From assembly GCA_949358305.1 (NCBI GenBank), contig OX442314.1, positions 62,133,369-62,197,368 of the forward strand: 64,000 bases of DNA. The letters run 5' to 3'. This stretch comes from Strigamia acuminata. Lineage: Eukaryota > Arthropoda > Chilopoda > Geophilomorpha > Linotaeniidae. Within the stretch, counting starts at the first letter, position 1. Each line of letters opens with the position of its first letter. Shown one piece after another: positions 31,226 to 42,540 of the stretch. A model generated the notes under the pieces. That model saw only the letters and a program-made list of their open reading frames with translations, was not told the origin of the DNA and ran no database searches. The position numbers and the translations under genes were made by a program.

Positions 31226-33565
31226 ATGGATTCGGACAAATTGGAGAGAAAAATAACACTGCTCAACAGACTGAATTACGACAGCTGAAAGCAACAGATC
31301 AAAGTTCTCCTCATGCATCACGGCTGCTGGGGATTTACAGACGGAACTGAAGAGGCGTTGGCACCCGGAGCGTCCTGGCGTGATCGCTCGGACTACAAGC
31401 TGCGAAAGGGACGAGCCTTTAGCCTCATCTACTACTCAATTGAAGAGCAGTACCACGAGCTACTCAACGGGGTCGAGGACGCCAAGAAAGCGTGGGACAC
31501 GCTGAAAACAAACTTTGAACCGGTCTCGAGGGCGAGAATAATACGTCTTCTCGACGAATTCTTCAGCTTGAAGTATGACCCGACGACGGAAACGATCGGG
31601 GTTTTTGCTGCGAGAATAAGAAATGCAGCAAAGAAGCTAGCTGATGTTAAACACCAATTAGACAATCTCTACCAGGCTTTCCAACTAATAAGATATCTCC
31701 CGCAAGAATACCAGTCAATTGTCCAAACAATTTACCGATGGGAAGATGCTAATTTCACCTTGGAAAAGGTGGAAATCAAATTGGTCGCCGAGGAGGGCAG
31801 ACTTGTGCAACAAAGGCGAGACACAGGCCAAGGACAGATTATAGATGCATTTAGCACAGGACAAGGGTCAACAAGTGCTAAAAGTGGCGACAATTCTTCG
31901 AAAACACAGCAAAAGAACGGTAACCAAAGCAACAAAGCGAATTACACTGGACAACGAGGCGGCAAATCAAATTGGCGAGGCAGCAGAAACACGAATTTCA
32001 GAGGAAATAGCACCGGGTCAACGGGACGGGGGCCGTGTTTCCGTTGCAACCAACATGGACATTGGGCCAAAGAATGCACGGCGCAACTACAATTGGCCCC
32101 AAACAGCAACATGAAATCGAATACTATCGAGGAATTAGATACGAACATGTTGGACGTTGGTTTTCTCACCGAATTAGGCGAACAGGAGATGCTGCAGTGC
32201 AGTGAAGCCAGTAACTGCTGGATTTATGATACGGGAGCAACAGGGCACTTCTGCAAGGACAGAAGTCAATTTCACAACTTCAAAGAAATGACAGGAACAA
32301 TTAGTCAGGCCGACAAGAAGACCCTAATCCAGATACAAGGAGTTGGGGATGTTTGTATCATGTGTTTGGTCGGGAATGAAACGATCCCCATAACACTGAA
32401 GAAAGTGTACTACGCGCCTGATCTACGAAGGAATTTGCTGTCGGGACCGTGTATTGACGAGGCGCGATGCAGGGTCGCCGTTGGCGCGGGGTTGGTGAAA
32501 ATTTACGACCCGCAATGGAAAAGACAATTGATGGAAGGCGTCAAGAAAGACCGACTGTACTACATTAAACTCAGTGACCAAAAACCCGATTTTGAGAAAC
32601 TAAAGGCGAAGGAATTGAACAAAGCCAATGTGAGCGAAGACAAGAACGAACACAAACAACAAGAACTCCCTCACACAAGCAGGACCAAGTCAAATCCAGA
32701 AGAGGCGAGGTTGTGGCATGAACGATTAGGGCACATTCATTTCCCAAGTGTGCAGGGAATGAGTAGAAGCGAAGCTGTAATTGGATTGCTATTATTGGAT
32801 GTTCCTATCACGCAATGTGATGTCTGCAGCTTGGCGAAGAAGAAAGCGATTTCTCATAAGTCCATACCGGGCATTAGGTCCAAGGAACCACTACAACTAC
32901 TTCATATGGACGTATGCGGAGCGTTTAACACAGCGACGCTGTCGGGAAATCGATATTTTCTCACAATAACGGATGATTTTTCCCGTTATTCAACAGTATA
33001 TCTCATGAAAAGGAAGGACGAGGTGTTTGACATTTTCCAGAAACACGTAAAACGAATTGAGCGGCTACTCGGCAAATCGGTCTTAGCCATACGGACAGAT
33101 AATGGCATGGAGTTTTGTTCCAACAAGTTTGGTGAATACCTCGAGGGCCAAGGTATTGCGCATGAATGAACAAATGCGTACACACCTGTCCAAAATGGTG
33201 TTTCTGAAAGGCTCAACCAAACTTTGGCAAACGGGATGCGAGCTCTTATTTATGATGCACAATTGGAGCACCGATTCTGGGGCGAAGCCATCCTCACCTT
33301 CAATTACTTGCGAAATAGAATTGCAAAGCTCAACTCAGAAAAGACGCCGATGGAGCTTTATTATGGACGAAAACCATCATTGCGTCATTTGAGAAAGTTT
33401 GGAAGTCTCTGCTTTGTGCAGAAGAAAGTACGAGATGGAAAGATAGACAATAAGGGCATATTATGCCATATTATGCCATATTATGCTCGGATATTCAAGA
33501 ATTACCAAAGGATACAGGATTTGGCTGCCAGAATTTTCGAAAGTCATAGAGACAAGCGACGTTAA
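31226..33565 (+). pseudogene. gag-pol: Cop-4 Gag-PR-IN, with two nonsense codons
   Basis: The frame starts with an ATG at 31226 (MDSDKLERKITLLNRL). After 20 codons it meets TGA at 31286 where copia Gag usually has Trp. The next part, listed from 31313, is open to 33169. It has Gag, the knuckle CFRCNQHGHWAKEC, protease IYDTGATGHF, pre-integrase HERLGHIHF...CDVCSLAKKK, integrase DDFSRYSTVYL and RTDNGMEF. A TGA at 33167-33169 (probably from CGA) breaks integrase before the QNGVSERLN motif. The same frame continues to 33565, but from about 33451 it is shifted by three copies of the 10-mer 'catattatgc'. Confidence 0.88.
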
Positions 33566-34247
33566 ATTCGTGGAAAGCAAGCGCGGAGTTGAAGGCGTGC
33601 TGGGCCTACCGGAGAAGTACACCACAAACATCGACAGTTTGAACGACAACTTAGAGAACGACGACCGTCAATATTACTCCGACGAGGACAATAGGCCACC
33701 GCTACCCCCGCCACAGCCAATTATGAAGAGAGGAGATCCAGAACCGGAAGTGCCTCCAGTCAAGTTGAAATTTCGACAGCCTGAAGAAAAACTACAACAT
33801 AACTTACCAAGAGTTAATTTTCAAAAGGCTTTACCACAACTTGGACAAGTACTTCCAAACCCAGTTGCAACGATACCCGCACTCGTTTGGAAGAAGACGG
33901 AGAAGACAAGGGCGACAGGACAGAAGGATTATGAATACACCATTGAGGGGTATGACAAGCCAAAGTTGCGATCAATACCAGATGTCAAGCGATATTGCAC
34001 GGATCATAATCTTCAAGTCCCAGAGCACCTCTTCGAAGACAAGAAGAAGAAGAAGCCTTCTGAATCCAATGTGACTACTGATGATTTCGATTCGTACCTG
34101 GATGAGTTGACACTCGATTTCGAAGCCAATCATCTTGAAGTCAACATACCCACACGTTTCGAACAAATTGCCAAATCGGTCGATAAGACGGACTTAGTCC
34201 AATTTTGTAATCGTTTTTTATTTAATTTCAATGTTTTAAATGCTTGA
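33483..34247 (+). pseudogene. Cop-4 integrase C-terminus and linker
   Basis: Continues the Cop-4 polyprotein in another frame after the 10-bp repeat expansion. The GYRIWLPEFSKVIETSDVKF segment is typical of the copia integrase C-terminus. A Pro-rich linker follows, then a segment SIPDVKRYC resembling the pre-RT region of Cop-2 and Cop-3. The RT core (YVDD) and RNase H are absent: the frame stops at 34247, 18 bp before the 3' LTR, after a purine-rich tract. Confidence 0.85.
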
Positions 34248-34265
34248 TAATACGAGGGGGCCGAT

Positions 34266-34594
34266 TGTTAAGCTTTGATGTCCTGTAATGTCGTATCATC
34301 AAGCGACAATGTTCTTTGTATTATTTATACTATGTTAATTTGTTCACTATATTAACTGCACGACTGGCTGCAGTATTTGTTCACGTACGGCTCGTGTTTG
34401 TTTACATGCAGCTTCTGTGTATTGCCCAAAGGGGGCATTGTCTATGTCTTTCTGGTCACATGACCAGACAATAAATATCACTTGTTGTTCTGCTTTCAAC
34501 ACGTTAAGATGGCGCTGATTTCTTTCTAGAATAGATGTTTTCCACACCACTGCTTATGTACATAACATATACATATTTGCACCACAAATTAACA
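34266..34594 (+). repeat. Cop-4 3' LTR (329 bp)
   Basis: Copy of 30213-30541, preceded by the polypurine tract 'acgagggggccga' and followed by CTCAT. Confidence 0.95.
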
Positions 34595-37189
34595 CTCATT
34601 ATGACTCTCAACAAAAATATTTTCACATAATAACTTAATGCCACTTCCCGGCAAAAACTTAGTAAATACATCGGCTACATTAATGAGCCCGGGAACGCGT
34701 TTGATTTGGAAAACGTTCTTTCGAAACCAATCGCTTACAAAATGATATCGGATTCTAATGTGCCTTGTTCGCACATTTTCCACTTCGTTTTCGGTAAAAC
34801 GAGTCGCGGCAGAGGAATCAACATAAACAATGGGTGTGTCGGGTTCTTCACAAATGTCACTTCTAATGCATAATTCATGCAACCAATATAATTCTTTGAC
34901 ACAAGACACCATCGCTACGTATTCCGCTTCCATCGAACTCAACGCCACCATATTCTGCTCCTTGCATCCCCAGCTCAGAGGGGCCCCACCAATGAATACC
35001 ATAAATCCCCCAAAACTCTTCGAGGATTCCCTATCGTTCGCCCACGCCGCATCCGAATATGACCAAATGTCAGTCGAACGACCTGTCGAAAGATCTAAAC
35101 AATAATGCATGGTATTAACTGTGTATTGTAAAATCTGCAATAACAATTTAATGTGTCTTGGCCCATGAGCATTGTTGTATTGAGACATGAGTATAGTGGG
35201 AAACAGAATATCAGGGCGCGTTCTAGTAGCTACGAACAACAGACTACCAATTAAAGACCTGTAAGAAAAGATTTCATCCAGAACTTCAGTTTTCTTAACT
35301 ATGCCAATATCAGTTCCGACTGGAATAGGGCATTTCACTAAATTATTCTTTACAATTCCATAAGCTTTAGCTAACTTCTCAATGTAGGTTCTCTGATGCA
35401 ATAAAATCTTCCCTTCGTCACGTTCAAAATTTACACCTAATAAAGTATTAACTCGACCAAGATCAACAATTTCAAAACAAGTTTGAAGTTGTTTTACAAT
35501 TTCATTTTTGATCTGGTCATTCCGTGTAAATAAAATCAAATCATCCACATAGACGAGTAATATCGCATCATAATTATAACGGTATACACAATTGAAACCC
35601 GGTATTTTAACAAAACCAATCGAATTTAAAGACTCATCAAGTTTGTTGTACCACATTCTGCTGCTCTGGTGCAGACCGTACAACGCTTTGTGCAAAAGCC
35701 ACACAGTATCTTCACTTGATGTCTTCCATCCTAATGGAATGTTCATATATACTTTATAGTCCAGGGTCCCGTAAAGGTAAGCACATTTCACGTCCATGTG
35801 CGTATCATTCCACTTCAGGAGTACCACAAGCAGGCAGAAGAACAGACGAATTAACACATAATTAACGACTGGTGAGAACACTTCATCGTAGTCGATCCCA
35901 TGCGTCTGTCTAAAGCCTTGCGCAACAAGGCGCGCGCGATAACGTGCGTAAATCCCCTCCGCGTTGCGCTTCACTTTGAAGATCCATTTCGATCCTAATA
36001 TGGTGGTATCCTTCGGTCGTGGAACTTCTTCAAATACTTCTATCTTCTCAAACGTTTGGAATTCTTCATTAATGGCGCCTTGCCATTCTGCCTTCTGATC
36101 CGAACCCATAGCCTCCTTGAAGTTCTTTGGTTCTGTGACGACACAATTCGCTCTGACTCTTGGGTGTTTACCCACGCAAACACTCGTCGTTGCTTTCGGA
36201 GTCGCCGTCTTCGGCTGCTTAAAGTCGAAACAATTCGGATCAAATTCAATCTCTTCGGATTCGCAATAGCGTTTGACATCCGGCAGACTTCGGAGTTTTG
36301 TCCCATCAGGTGGGTAATAATAAATGTCACTCCGTCCCGGCATTGTCCCTCCAGTCCGGACAATTTCCTCACGTCTCCATTCAGCATACGGATCTGCCGG
36401 ATCAATGTGAACTGGAGGCAATGCAGGTACTTGCACCAGTTGTTTCCTGATAACTGGTGGAGAACCTGGTGGTGTATGCGTTGGTGTGCCAAATGGCGTA
36501 CTCGTTGTACTGCTAGGCGGACTCTGGGTATCCGGCTGTCCTCCCTCATCTTCGGTTGACGGAGATGCGAAAACTTCAGGCGTTTCCGCGCGTTCTGGCA
36601 CATTCCACATGCGCGTTTCATCGATCGATACGTGCTTCGATTCGACGACTCTGTTCTGTGCCGGATCCCAGATGCGGTAGCCTCTTGTCTTCAATGCGTA
36701 TCCAACAATGGCACCTGGCCATGCTCGGTTGTCCAATTTCCCTCGGTATCGCTGTGGGATGTGGACAAATGCCATTGCTCCTGGGATGCGCAAATGGCAA
36801 ACGGCTAACGCGCGCTCATTCCAAAGTACATATGGAACCTTGTCCTTGATGGCTCTGTGAGGTGACCTATTCTTCAAATGAATGTATGCCATGGCTAACT
36901 CGGCCCATAAATTCTTTGGTAGTTGTGACTCATTCAACATGGATCAAACGCTTTCGAAAATGGACCGGTTCAGGCGTTCGGAAACGCCGTTCATTTCTGG
37001 GCTATAGACGTTGGTTCTCTGAAATTCGATGCCTTCTTTTCTTAAATAATCTTCGAATTGTCGGCTCGCAAATTCCATTCCATTGTCTGTCCGAACGCAT
37101 TTTATTTTCCGATTCCGTTTTCGTTCCATGCTTCGCTGCCAGTTGCAGAACGTTTTGAAAACGTCACCCTTCCTCGGTAATGGGTATAG
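34595..37189 (-). pseudogene. pol: Cop-3 integrase, RT and RNase H part
   Basis: Minus-strand copia pol fragment between two insertions. The upper part carries integrase RTDNGMEF and NGVSERLNRS. A TGA at 36944-36946 breaks the frame, which is otherwise continuous with the 783-codon part below. That part has the integrase C-terminus (GYALKTRGYRIW), a Pro-rich linker, SLPDVKRYC, RT (KARLVAQGF-type motif with RARLVAQGFRQTHG), the active site YVDDLILF, and RNase H (YSDAAWAND, SSMEAEYVAM, RTRHIRIRYHF). The C-terminus reads into the Cop-4 LTR (stop at 34589). Apart from the single nonsense codon and the insertions it is well preserved. Its domain order is the same as in Cop-2, the closest relative here. 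Confidence 0.92.
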
Positions 37190-38630
37190 CCAAGGAGGTG
37201 AGAAGGAGATGTAACTCCTGCAAAAATGGTGTCACCATGCGTACGCAATAATCTTCTGCACATGCGCGATTTGCGCAGTGCATTGTGGGATTGTTTCCGC
37301 CATTTTCCATACACAGCGATGCTTCCCAAGCGCGGTAGGCCGGTAAATGCAAATGGAAAAGATGCAAAGCTATGGACTGTGCAAAAGTGACAGTCGTTAG
37401 TGTGGAATTTATTCCATTTCCCAAACCCAGCATATCGTGCCTTCAATCTTACATACAAAAATAACATTGCGACATTCGGGATTGTAAAAGTATTTATTGT
37501 CGGAAATGCTGTTTGCATTCCATCCAAGACATCTTTAGTAACACTTTGGAACTGGGTGTAGTATTTGCATGCTTTGCTAATTTTATTTCGTTAATTTTTT
37601 CAAAGTATTGTGTACAATAAATCTCAAAAGTATGTACACGATCAATTATATTAAAACAAAAACACGTAGTTCACTCTCAAATGGCACGATACAAAATCTA
37701 GCACTCTCATCGCTGGGAGTGGAATTTTTGTTCCTGGGCCGAAAATTGCGCACCCGCCGAGCTTGCCGATTTTGTGTAAGTGGTCGTAATCCTGTGGCGG
37801 AATAACGCTGACGCAAACTATAAGAATGTCCCTAAATAAAACAAAAATTGTTATTTTCATTGCGTTTTTTTCCTTTTTTAATATTAATTTACGATCTAGC
37901 TTCTAATCTAGCGTCTAGCTTCTAATGCTTTTGCTAATTCCGGTACTAGCGTTCTGTGTCCGGCTGCTAGCGAACTGATTCCCACGACGTGAACATCAGC
38001 GTCGATCGCTTGTTGAGCAAATTCGGCCGGTGTCTTAAATTTAAATATTTAAATTAATGTTTAAATTTTTCTCAATTATTATTTTTAAAACCTGAAATCC
38101 GCCTCGACATCAAATCCCCGACATCAAATCCCAAATCGACAAAACCGGTCGCTATCACTTTAGCACCGCGGTCTTGGCCATTTTGTCAAACTTTGGACGA
38201 CTAGAATACGTGGTCTTCTACCTTACATCTTTTCAAACTCCTATTAATCGTCTGTTGGTTTAATTTTGTTTTAAATTTAAGTTATTACGTACGAATTACC
38301 TCGACTTTCTTCTGCACCAGTTCCCAACTCGTTCGTTTGACCGTAGTCGGTTTTGTACGCACCACTCACTAGACTCCCAGTAGCGACGTGTCTTTCAATA
38401 TCTTTTAAATTTTACACCTTAGACGTTTAAAAATAATTAATTTTTCCATGGATTGCATGATTTCATCCACGGTACAATGCGTTTTGGCCGCTTTAGCTGT
38501 GTGTTTAGGCAGCACGCGGCATGTTACTGTTTGGAAAATGGCGGATTGAGAGGGAATGACATCACTTCCGGGAAGACAAGCATTGTACCGGAAGTTCTGC
38601 AGGAGTTACGTCTCCTTCTCACCTCCTTGG
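37190..38630. mobile_element. 1.44-kb non-autonomous inverted-repeat DNA element
   Basis: Terminal inverted repeats of about 33 bp begin CCAAGGAGGTGAGAAGGAGA at the left and end TCTCCTTCTCACCTCCTTGG at the right, with one mismatch noticed further in. Flanking 5-bp duplications are TATAG (37185-37189 and 38631-38635). No transposase frame is present. It interrupts the Cop-3 integrase between the first and second catalytic Asp regions, and the frame resumes exactly. The superfamily is not assigned. Confidence 0.88.
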
Positions 38631-39380
38631 TATAGCCATGCATATCTAGAATAGTCATCGATAATAGTCAATAAATAATTCGAACCTCCCAATGAAGTTT
38701 GCGCGGGTGATGGACTCCAAACGTCCATGTGCACGAGCTGTAATGGCTCCTTTGATGTGACACCACTCGTCCACGGAAATGACGCGCGCGTTGACTTGCT
38801 TAGTTCACATGTTGAACACTTTCCCTTCGGTGTCTCGCCAAATTCAACTCCGTGTACATCTTTACTTTTCATTAGCGTCTTTAGACTGTGATAATTTAAA
38901 TGGCCATAGCGTTTATGCCATAAAATGGCTTGGTTATCACTACTTTGTAAAGCACTAATGGTTTCAATTGTGTTTACCTTATTAATTGGGTTAGTAACAC
39001 TAGCATTTACATTAGAATAATACACTTGTGCCATACCATTCAAACAATACAAATTTTCGACCTTCTTAGCCGTTAACAAACAATCAGTGTGAGTTGATTC
39101 ATACACTTTCATTAAATTCTTAAATATATGAATGTGATAACCGGCATCATCAATTTTTGAAATGCTAATCAAATTTTTGCCAAAGTTAGGGGCAAAGTAG
39201 ACATTCTTTAGGGTTACCGTACATTCGGCTCCATCTACTTGTGTAATTAGAACAATCTCCCCTTTTCCAGTCACTCTGGAAATTCCCTCTCCCAATTCTA
39301 TGTCAAAGGGGGTAATTTCGGCAAAATTTGAGAAAGCACTCTTGTCAACAGTGATGTGGTCGGTCGCACCACTGTCTAAA
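38631..39380 (-). pseudogene. pol: Cop-3 protease-integrase part
   Basis: Copia fragment running from the protease active site at the Cop-2 junction (39380) to the integrase at the 1.44-kb element. It includes the flap segment (GKGEIVLIT, VTLKNVYFAPNFGKNLISI), the pre-integrase zinc motif HKRYGHLNYHSL...CSTCELSKSTRASF and the integrase start (LQLVHMDVW, DDYSRYAWLY). The visible portion has no stop of its own. The stop at 38606 lies inside the inserted element. Confidence 0.9.
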
Positions 39381-39916
39381 TGTTGGTCAAAAGACCAATT
39401 TGTATCGATGAATATATTTGTTATTTCCTAGATTTCCCATTGTGTTTAGGTATACAGCGCATTTTTGTTATTATTTAATTGATTACGATGTTACTGTTCT
39501 TTTTACGCTGTCTCGTATGTAATTCCATACCTCCGTTACACTATGCTATGATTTGTTCTTCAATTCAATGATTTGTTCACACCTAATGTTAATTTCCGGC
39601 ACCAGAGTGCCCTCATGCTTGTAATCCAAATTCAACATGGCGCTGCACGCAAGCTACTGCAGCTTAGCTGTTTTCTTTTCCAGTTTGGAACCTTATGTAA
39701 GATATTTCAATTATATTAAATCGTTTTTATTGTTTTAAGCATTGTCTTTACTTTAAAGCACCTTTAGTGCTTCTTGCCAGCGCATATAAGCGGCATTAGG
39801 CCGCGCGCATTTCCGACACGATACGCGTCGTATTGTTAACGTCTGTGCGGGTCGCACAGCGCCAATTCACGCTTCCAATCGGTTCTCACCGATATTTTGC
39901 GCATTCTCTGTCTACA
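39381..39916 (+). repeat. Cop-2 5' LTR (536 bp)
   Basis: TGTTGGTCAA...GTCTACA, copy of 57133-57668. One base separates it from the primer site. Confidence 0.95.
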
Positions 39917-39917
39917 T

Positions 39918-39935
39918 TGGTAGCAGAGGATGGTT
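39918..39935 (+). other. Cop-2 primer-binding site (initiator-Met tRNA)
   Basis: TGGTAGCAGAGGATGGTT, complementary to the 3' end of initiator-Met tRNA. It is the clearest primer site in the window. Confidence 0.92.
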
Positions 39936-40015
39936 GTTCAGTGAACAACCGTTCTATTTGCTTAATTTTTCGACACTTTTTTGCGAAATTCGCGAATTTG
40001 CGCCGATATTTATAT

Positions 40016-40532
40016 TGTTACGAGGTTGACGAGCACACTGTGAACCAGTTGTCGCCACCTCGCTTCCGTAACTAAACGATTCGAATTAATGCTGTAAACC
40101 CTCACTAGAGTTCGCCTTAAGCGAATGATCTCACTAATTTACCCATTAAGTAATAGTAGAATCACCCAAGTTTACTTGGCTGATGAGGAGAACTGAAACG
40201 TCAGTTCATTCCGAGCTTTCATACCGAGAGGTTGTCGGGCAGGTACTGCCGCGGCATCTTGAGGTTCTTCACCCACCAAAGTTATTCATGCTTACTAGAT
40301 TTAAGATAGTTTTATAAGATTTAGTTTTAAGTTAATCTTTGGTTCATTTCAGATTGTATTTATGATTTAATAAACATACAGTTATATTTTATTAATAATA
40401 CAATGAGTCCTCTTTATTTCCTTCTTATTAGCAACACAGTTAAATGCTAGTTTAACTTAATGCAATTACAAACCCCCAGTTTAATATAAAGTATTTACGT
40501 GGTCAAACAGTAGTCAGTCTGGCCACGTAACA
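40016..40532 (+). repeat. Gyp-U2 5' LTR (517 bp)
   Basis: TGTTACGAGG...CACGTAACA, matching 48998-49514 base for base as far as read. Confidence 0.96.
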
Positions 40533-40535
40533 AAG

Positions 40536-40550
40536 TGGTGGAGATTGCGG
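40536..40550 (+). other. Gyp-U2 primer-binding site (tRNA-Ala-like)
   Basis: TGGTGGAGATTGCGG, three bases after the LTR. The first ten bases match the complement of the tRNA-Ala 3' end (…ATCTCCACCA) and three of the next five agree. The assignment is tentative. Confidence 0.6.
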
Positions 40551-41190
40551 TTCTTTCTATTTGAGACCCATTAATTGGCTAAAAGTAGTGAAAAGTAGTA
40601 AAAGTAAAGTGAAATTGGCCAGTTATTTGCTAAAATTAGAAGATCCATTTGAAATCCGTACAAATTTGCATTAAAATTCAGTAAAATTCAAGTGAAACTC
40701 ATATAAAATTTTGAAAAGTTGCAAACTCATTTGCATGAGTGATAAGATTGAAAGGTGACTCATTGTGAAAACTTTCTTTTAGGGTCAATTGCAGTTGAAT
40801 ATTTAATTATAGTGCACTAATAAGATTTACATATTTGAATTTATTAAAGATATTTACTCAAGTTGAATTTATAATAAAATGAGGTTGTTTTGGAGGTTAA
40901 GAGTGGTGAATATTCAATGTTTGTTTAATGATAAAACTTATATTAATAATGATTCAATTATAGGAAATGTTTTCTTTTTGGTTTATGTAGAAGTTTATGT
41001 TGATTTTGATGATTAATTTTGATTATTTTTCAGGAAATAATAATAATTTTTTTTTGTTATTGAAATTTATTTTGAATTAGTGACTAATTGTGATAATTAA
41101 TTGTGCATAAGTTTGTTTCAGGGTTAGTGAAAGTTGTGAGTTGCTACAGCGTTGTGTGAATAAAGTGAAGGTATAATTTAAGGCTTAACA
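40551..41190 (+). other. Gyp-U2 untranslated leader
   Basis: About 640 bp, AT-rich, with many short purine-rich repeats ('aaaagtagt'-like near 40580). There is no ORF. Packaging and dimer signals are expected here but none is identifiable. Confidence 0.6.
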
Positions 41191-42540
41191 GTGGATCAGC
41201 CAGTTAAGTTATCACAGGCGCAAGTGGATAATCTACTGGACTTAAAGAATCAAGAATTAGAAAGAGAATTAGTAAGCACAGTGGATGATTCCAAAGTAGC
41301 GGTTAGAAAAAGGAAAACAACTTCACAGTCGGAACCTGGAATAAAGGAGGTTGAGCAAAATACTTCCACATTGGATGATAAACTTGTTTTTGCAACCCCA
41401 TTAAAATTTGCGCAATCAAAGTCTTTTCAATCAGTATTTGAATTGTTAACGCCAGTAAAATTAAAGGAATCCACATCAAAAGGAACTGTATCCAAGATGG
41501 CGGATCCAACAACAGTTTTAACTGATCTTCTCAAGGGTATTTTGATACAAAAGCGCGAAGTTGTTTGTTATGATACAGAAAAAGGTAACATCGACCAATG
41601 GCTTGTGGCTTATGAAGCTACAATAGCATCAGATGATGAACGAGTGAAACAATTGCCGTTAGCCCTTAAGACTGACGGACTGGCATGGTTTGTGGAACAA
41701 TATAAAACGAATCCAACCTGGACTTGGACAGAATGGAAGCCACAAATCGAAAAGAAGTTCAGGAAAAGCCAGGAAAATGTATTGAACACTCTTCATTTTA
41801 TGAGGCATTCAGATGGTAAAGCCGATGCATTTATGAAGAAGGTCTTGGCCGAATGTGCTTATGCGCGACCAGAATTACCTGAGAATTTGAAGATTAATTA
41901 CATTTTTCAAGGATTGAAGCCGGAAATGCAAAAGATGTTGATTACTGTATTCCCGAAGACTTTGGCGGATATGGAAGAGAGAATTAAGTTATTCGAAAGT
42001 CATAAAGTAAAAGACCCAGCAGATGTTCTACTTGCAGCGTTTAAAAAAATCGTGGACGAGAAGGCGATCCCGGTAACAGCAGGTAAACTGAGTGGAACCG
42101 TGGGGACCCAACCAACCCACGCTGAATTGTTAGCTGAAGTCGCTGATTTAAAGCGGCGATTGTTAGAAGCAGAGTCAGTGGATTTGCTGGATGAAGAGTC
42201 GATACTGATACAAAATCAGTGGTATGCGCCAATAAGGAATAGGGGACAGTATAATCAAGGAGGTAGAAGTAGAGGCGGTAGACAAGGCTTTAATCCTAAT
42301 TATAATAATTATAATACTAACAATAGTAATAATTCTAATAACCGTTCATGCGGATGTTATCATCATTTCAGCTGTGAGTTTTACAATCCACCCAGGCAAC
42401 AACAACAACAACAACAGCAGCAACAGGAAAGAGGTGGAAGTAACAGCTGGAAGTGGAATAAAAAGAGGAGAAGAGGTGAACAGCAAGATGGAAACCCTAA
42501 TCCTCAGGCACAAACGAAGGCTCAAAATTCGAAAAACTAG
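41191..42540 (+). CDS. gag: Gyp-U2 gag
   Basis: Gypsy Gag, structural protein of the particle. The open frame begins after an in-frame TAA at 41179, but its first likely start is GTG (41191). The first ATG is at 41497 (codon 103) in a good context (AAGATGG), giving a 347-residue protein; a GTG start would give 449 residues. The central part resembles retrotransposon gag (GNIDQWLVAYEA, WTEWKPQIEKKF, INYIFQGLKPEM). The C-terminus lacks a classical CCHC knuckle. Instead it is Gly/Arg-, Asn- and Gln-rich with a Cys/His cluster CGCYHHFSC and a run of about ten Gln. It ends TCG AAA AAC TAG, the frameshift site. Confidence 0.9.
   Translation: MDQPVKLSQAQVDNLLDLKNQELERELVSTVDDSKVAVRKRKTTSQSEPGIKEVEQNTSTLDDKLVFATPLKFAQSKSFQSVFELLTPVKLKESTSKGTVSKMADPTTVLTDLLKGILIQKREVVCYDTEKGNIDQWLVAYEATIASDDERVKQLPLALKTDGLAWFVEQYKTNPTWTWTEWKPQIEKKFRKSQENVLNTLHFMRHSDGKADAFMKKVLAECAYARPELPENLKINYIFQGLKPEMQKMLITVFPKTLADMEERIKLFESHKVKDPADVLLAAFKKIVDEKAIPVTAGKLSGTVGTQPTHAELLAEVADLKRRLLEAESVDLLDEESILIQNQWYAPIRNRGQYNQGGRSRGGRQGFNPNYNNYNTNNSNNSNNRSCGCYHHFSCEFYNPPRQQQQQQQQQQERGGSNSWKWNKKRRRGEQQDGNPNPQAQTKAQNSKN
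42531..42537 (+). promoter_or_regulatory. Gyp-U2 candidate -1 frameshift site
   Basis: GAAAAAC directly before the gag TAG. Pol is open in the -1 frame from 42501 (after a TAA at 42498), so the two frames overlap for 40 bases. The heptamer is a near-canonical relative of A AAA AAC and occupies the same place as in Gyp-L. Confidence 0.65.

Larger units (their letters stand above)
30213..34594 (+). mobile_element. Cop-4: copia element lacking RT/RNase H
   Basis: Two 329-bp LTRs (30213-30541 and 34266-34594), identical as far as I can see, run TGTTAAGC...AAATTAACA. They are flanked by CTCAT duplications (30208-30212, 34595-34599). The element is inserted at the end of Cop-3 pol, in opposite orientation. 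The internal 3.7 kb encodes a broken Gag-PR-IN and nothing recognisable as RT or RNase H. It must have moved with enzymes from elsewhere, unless the damage came after insertion. Confidence 0.95.

Noticed and set aside
37102-37527. 141-codon minus-strand frame
   Set aside because: It crosses the boundary of the 1.44-kb element and joins unrelated sequence.
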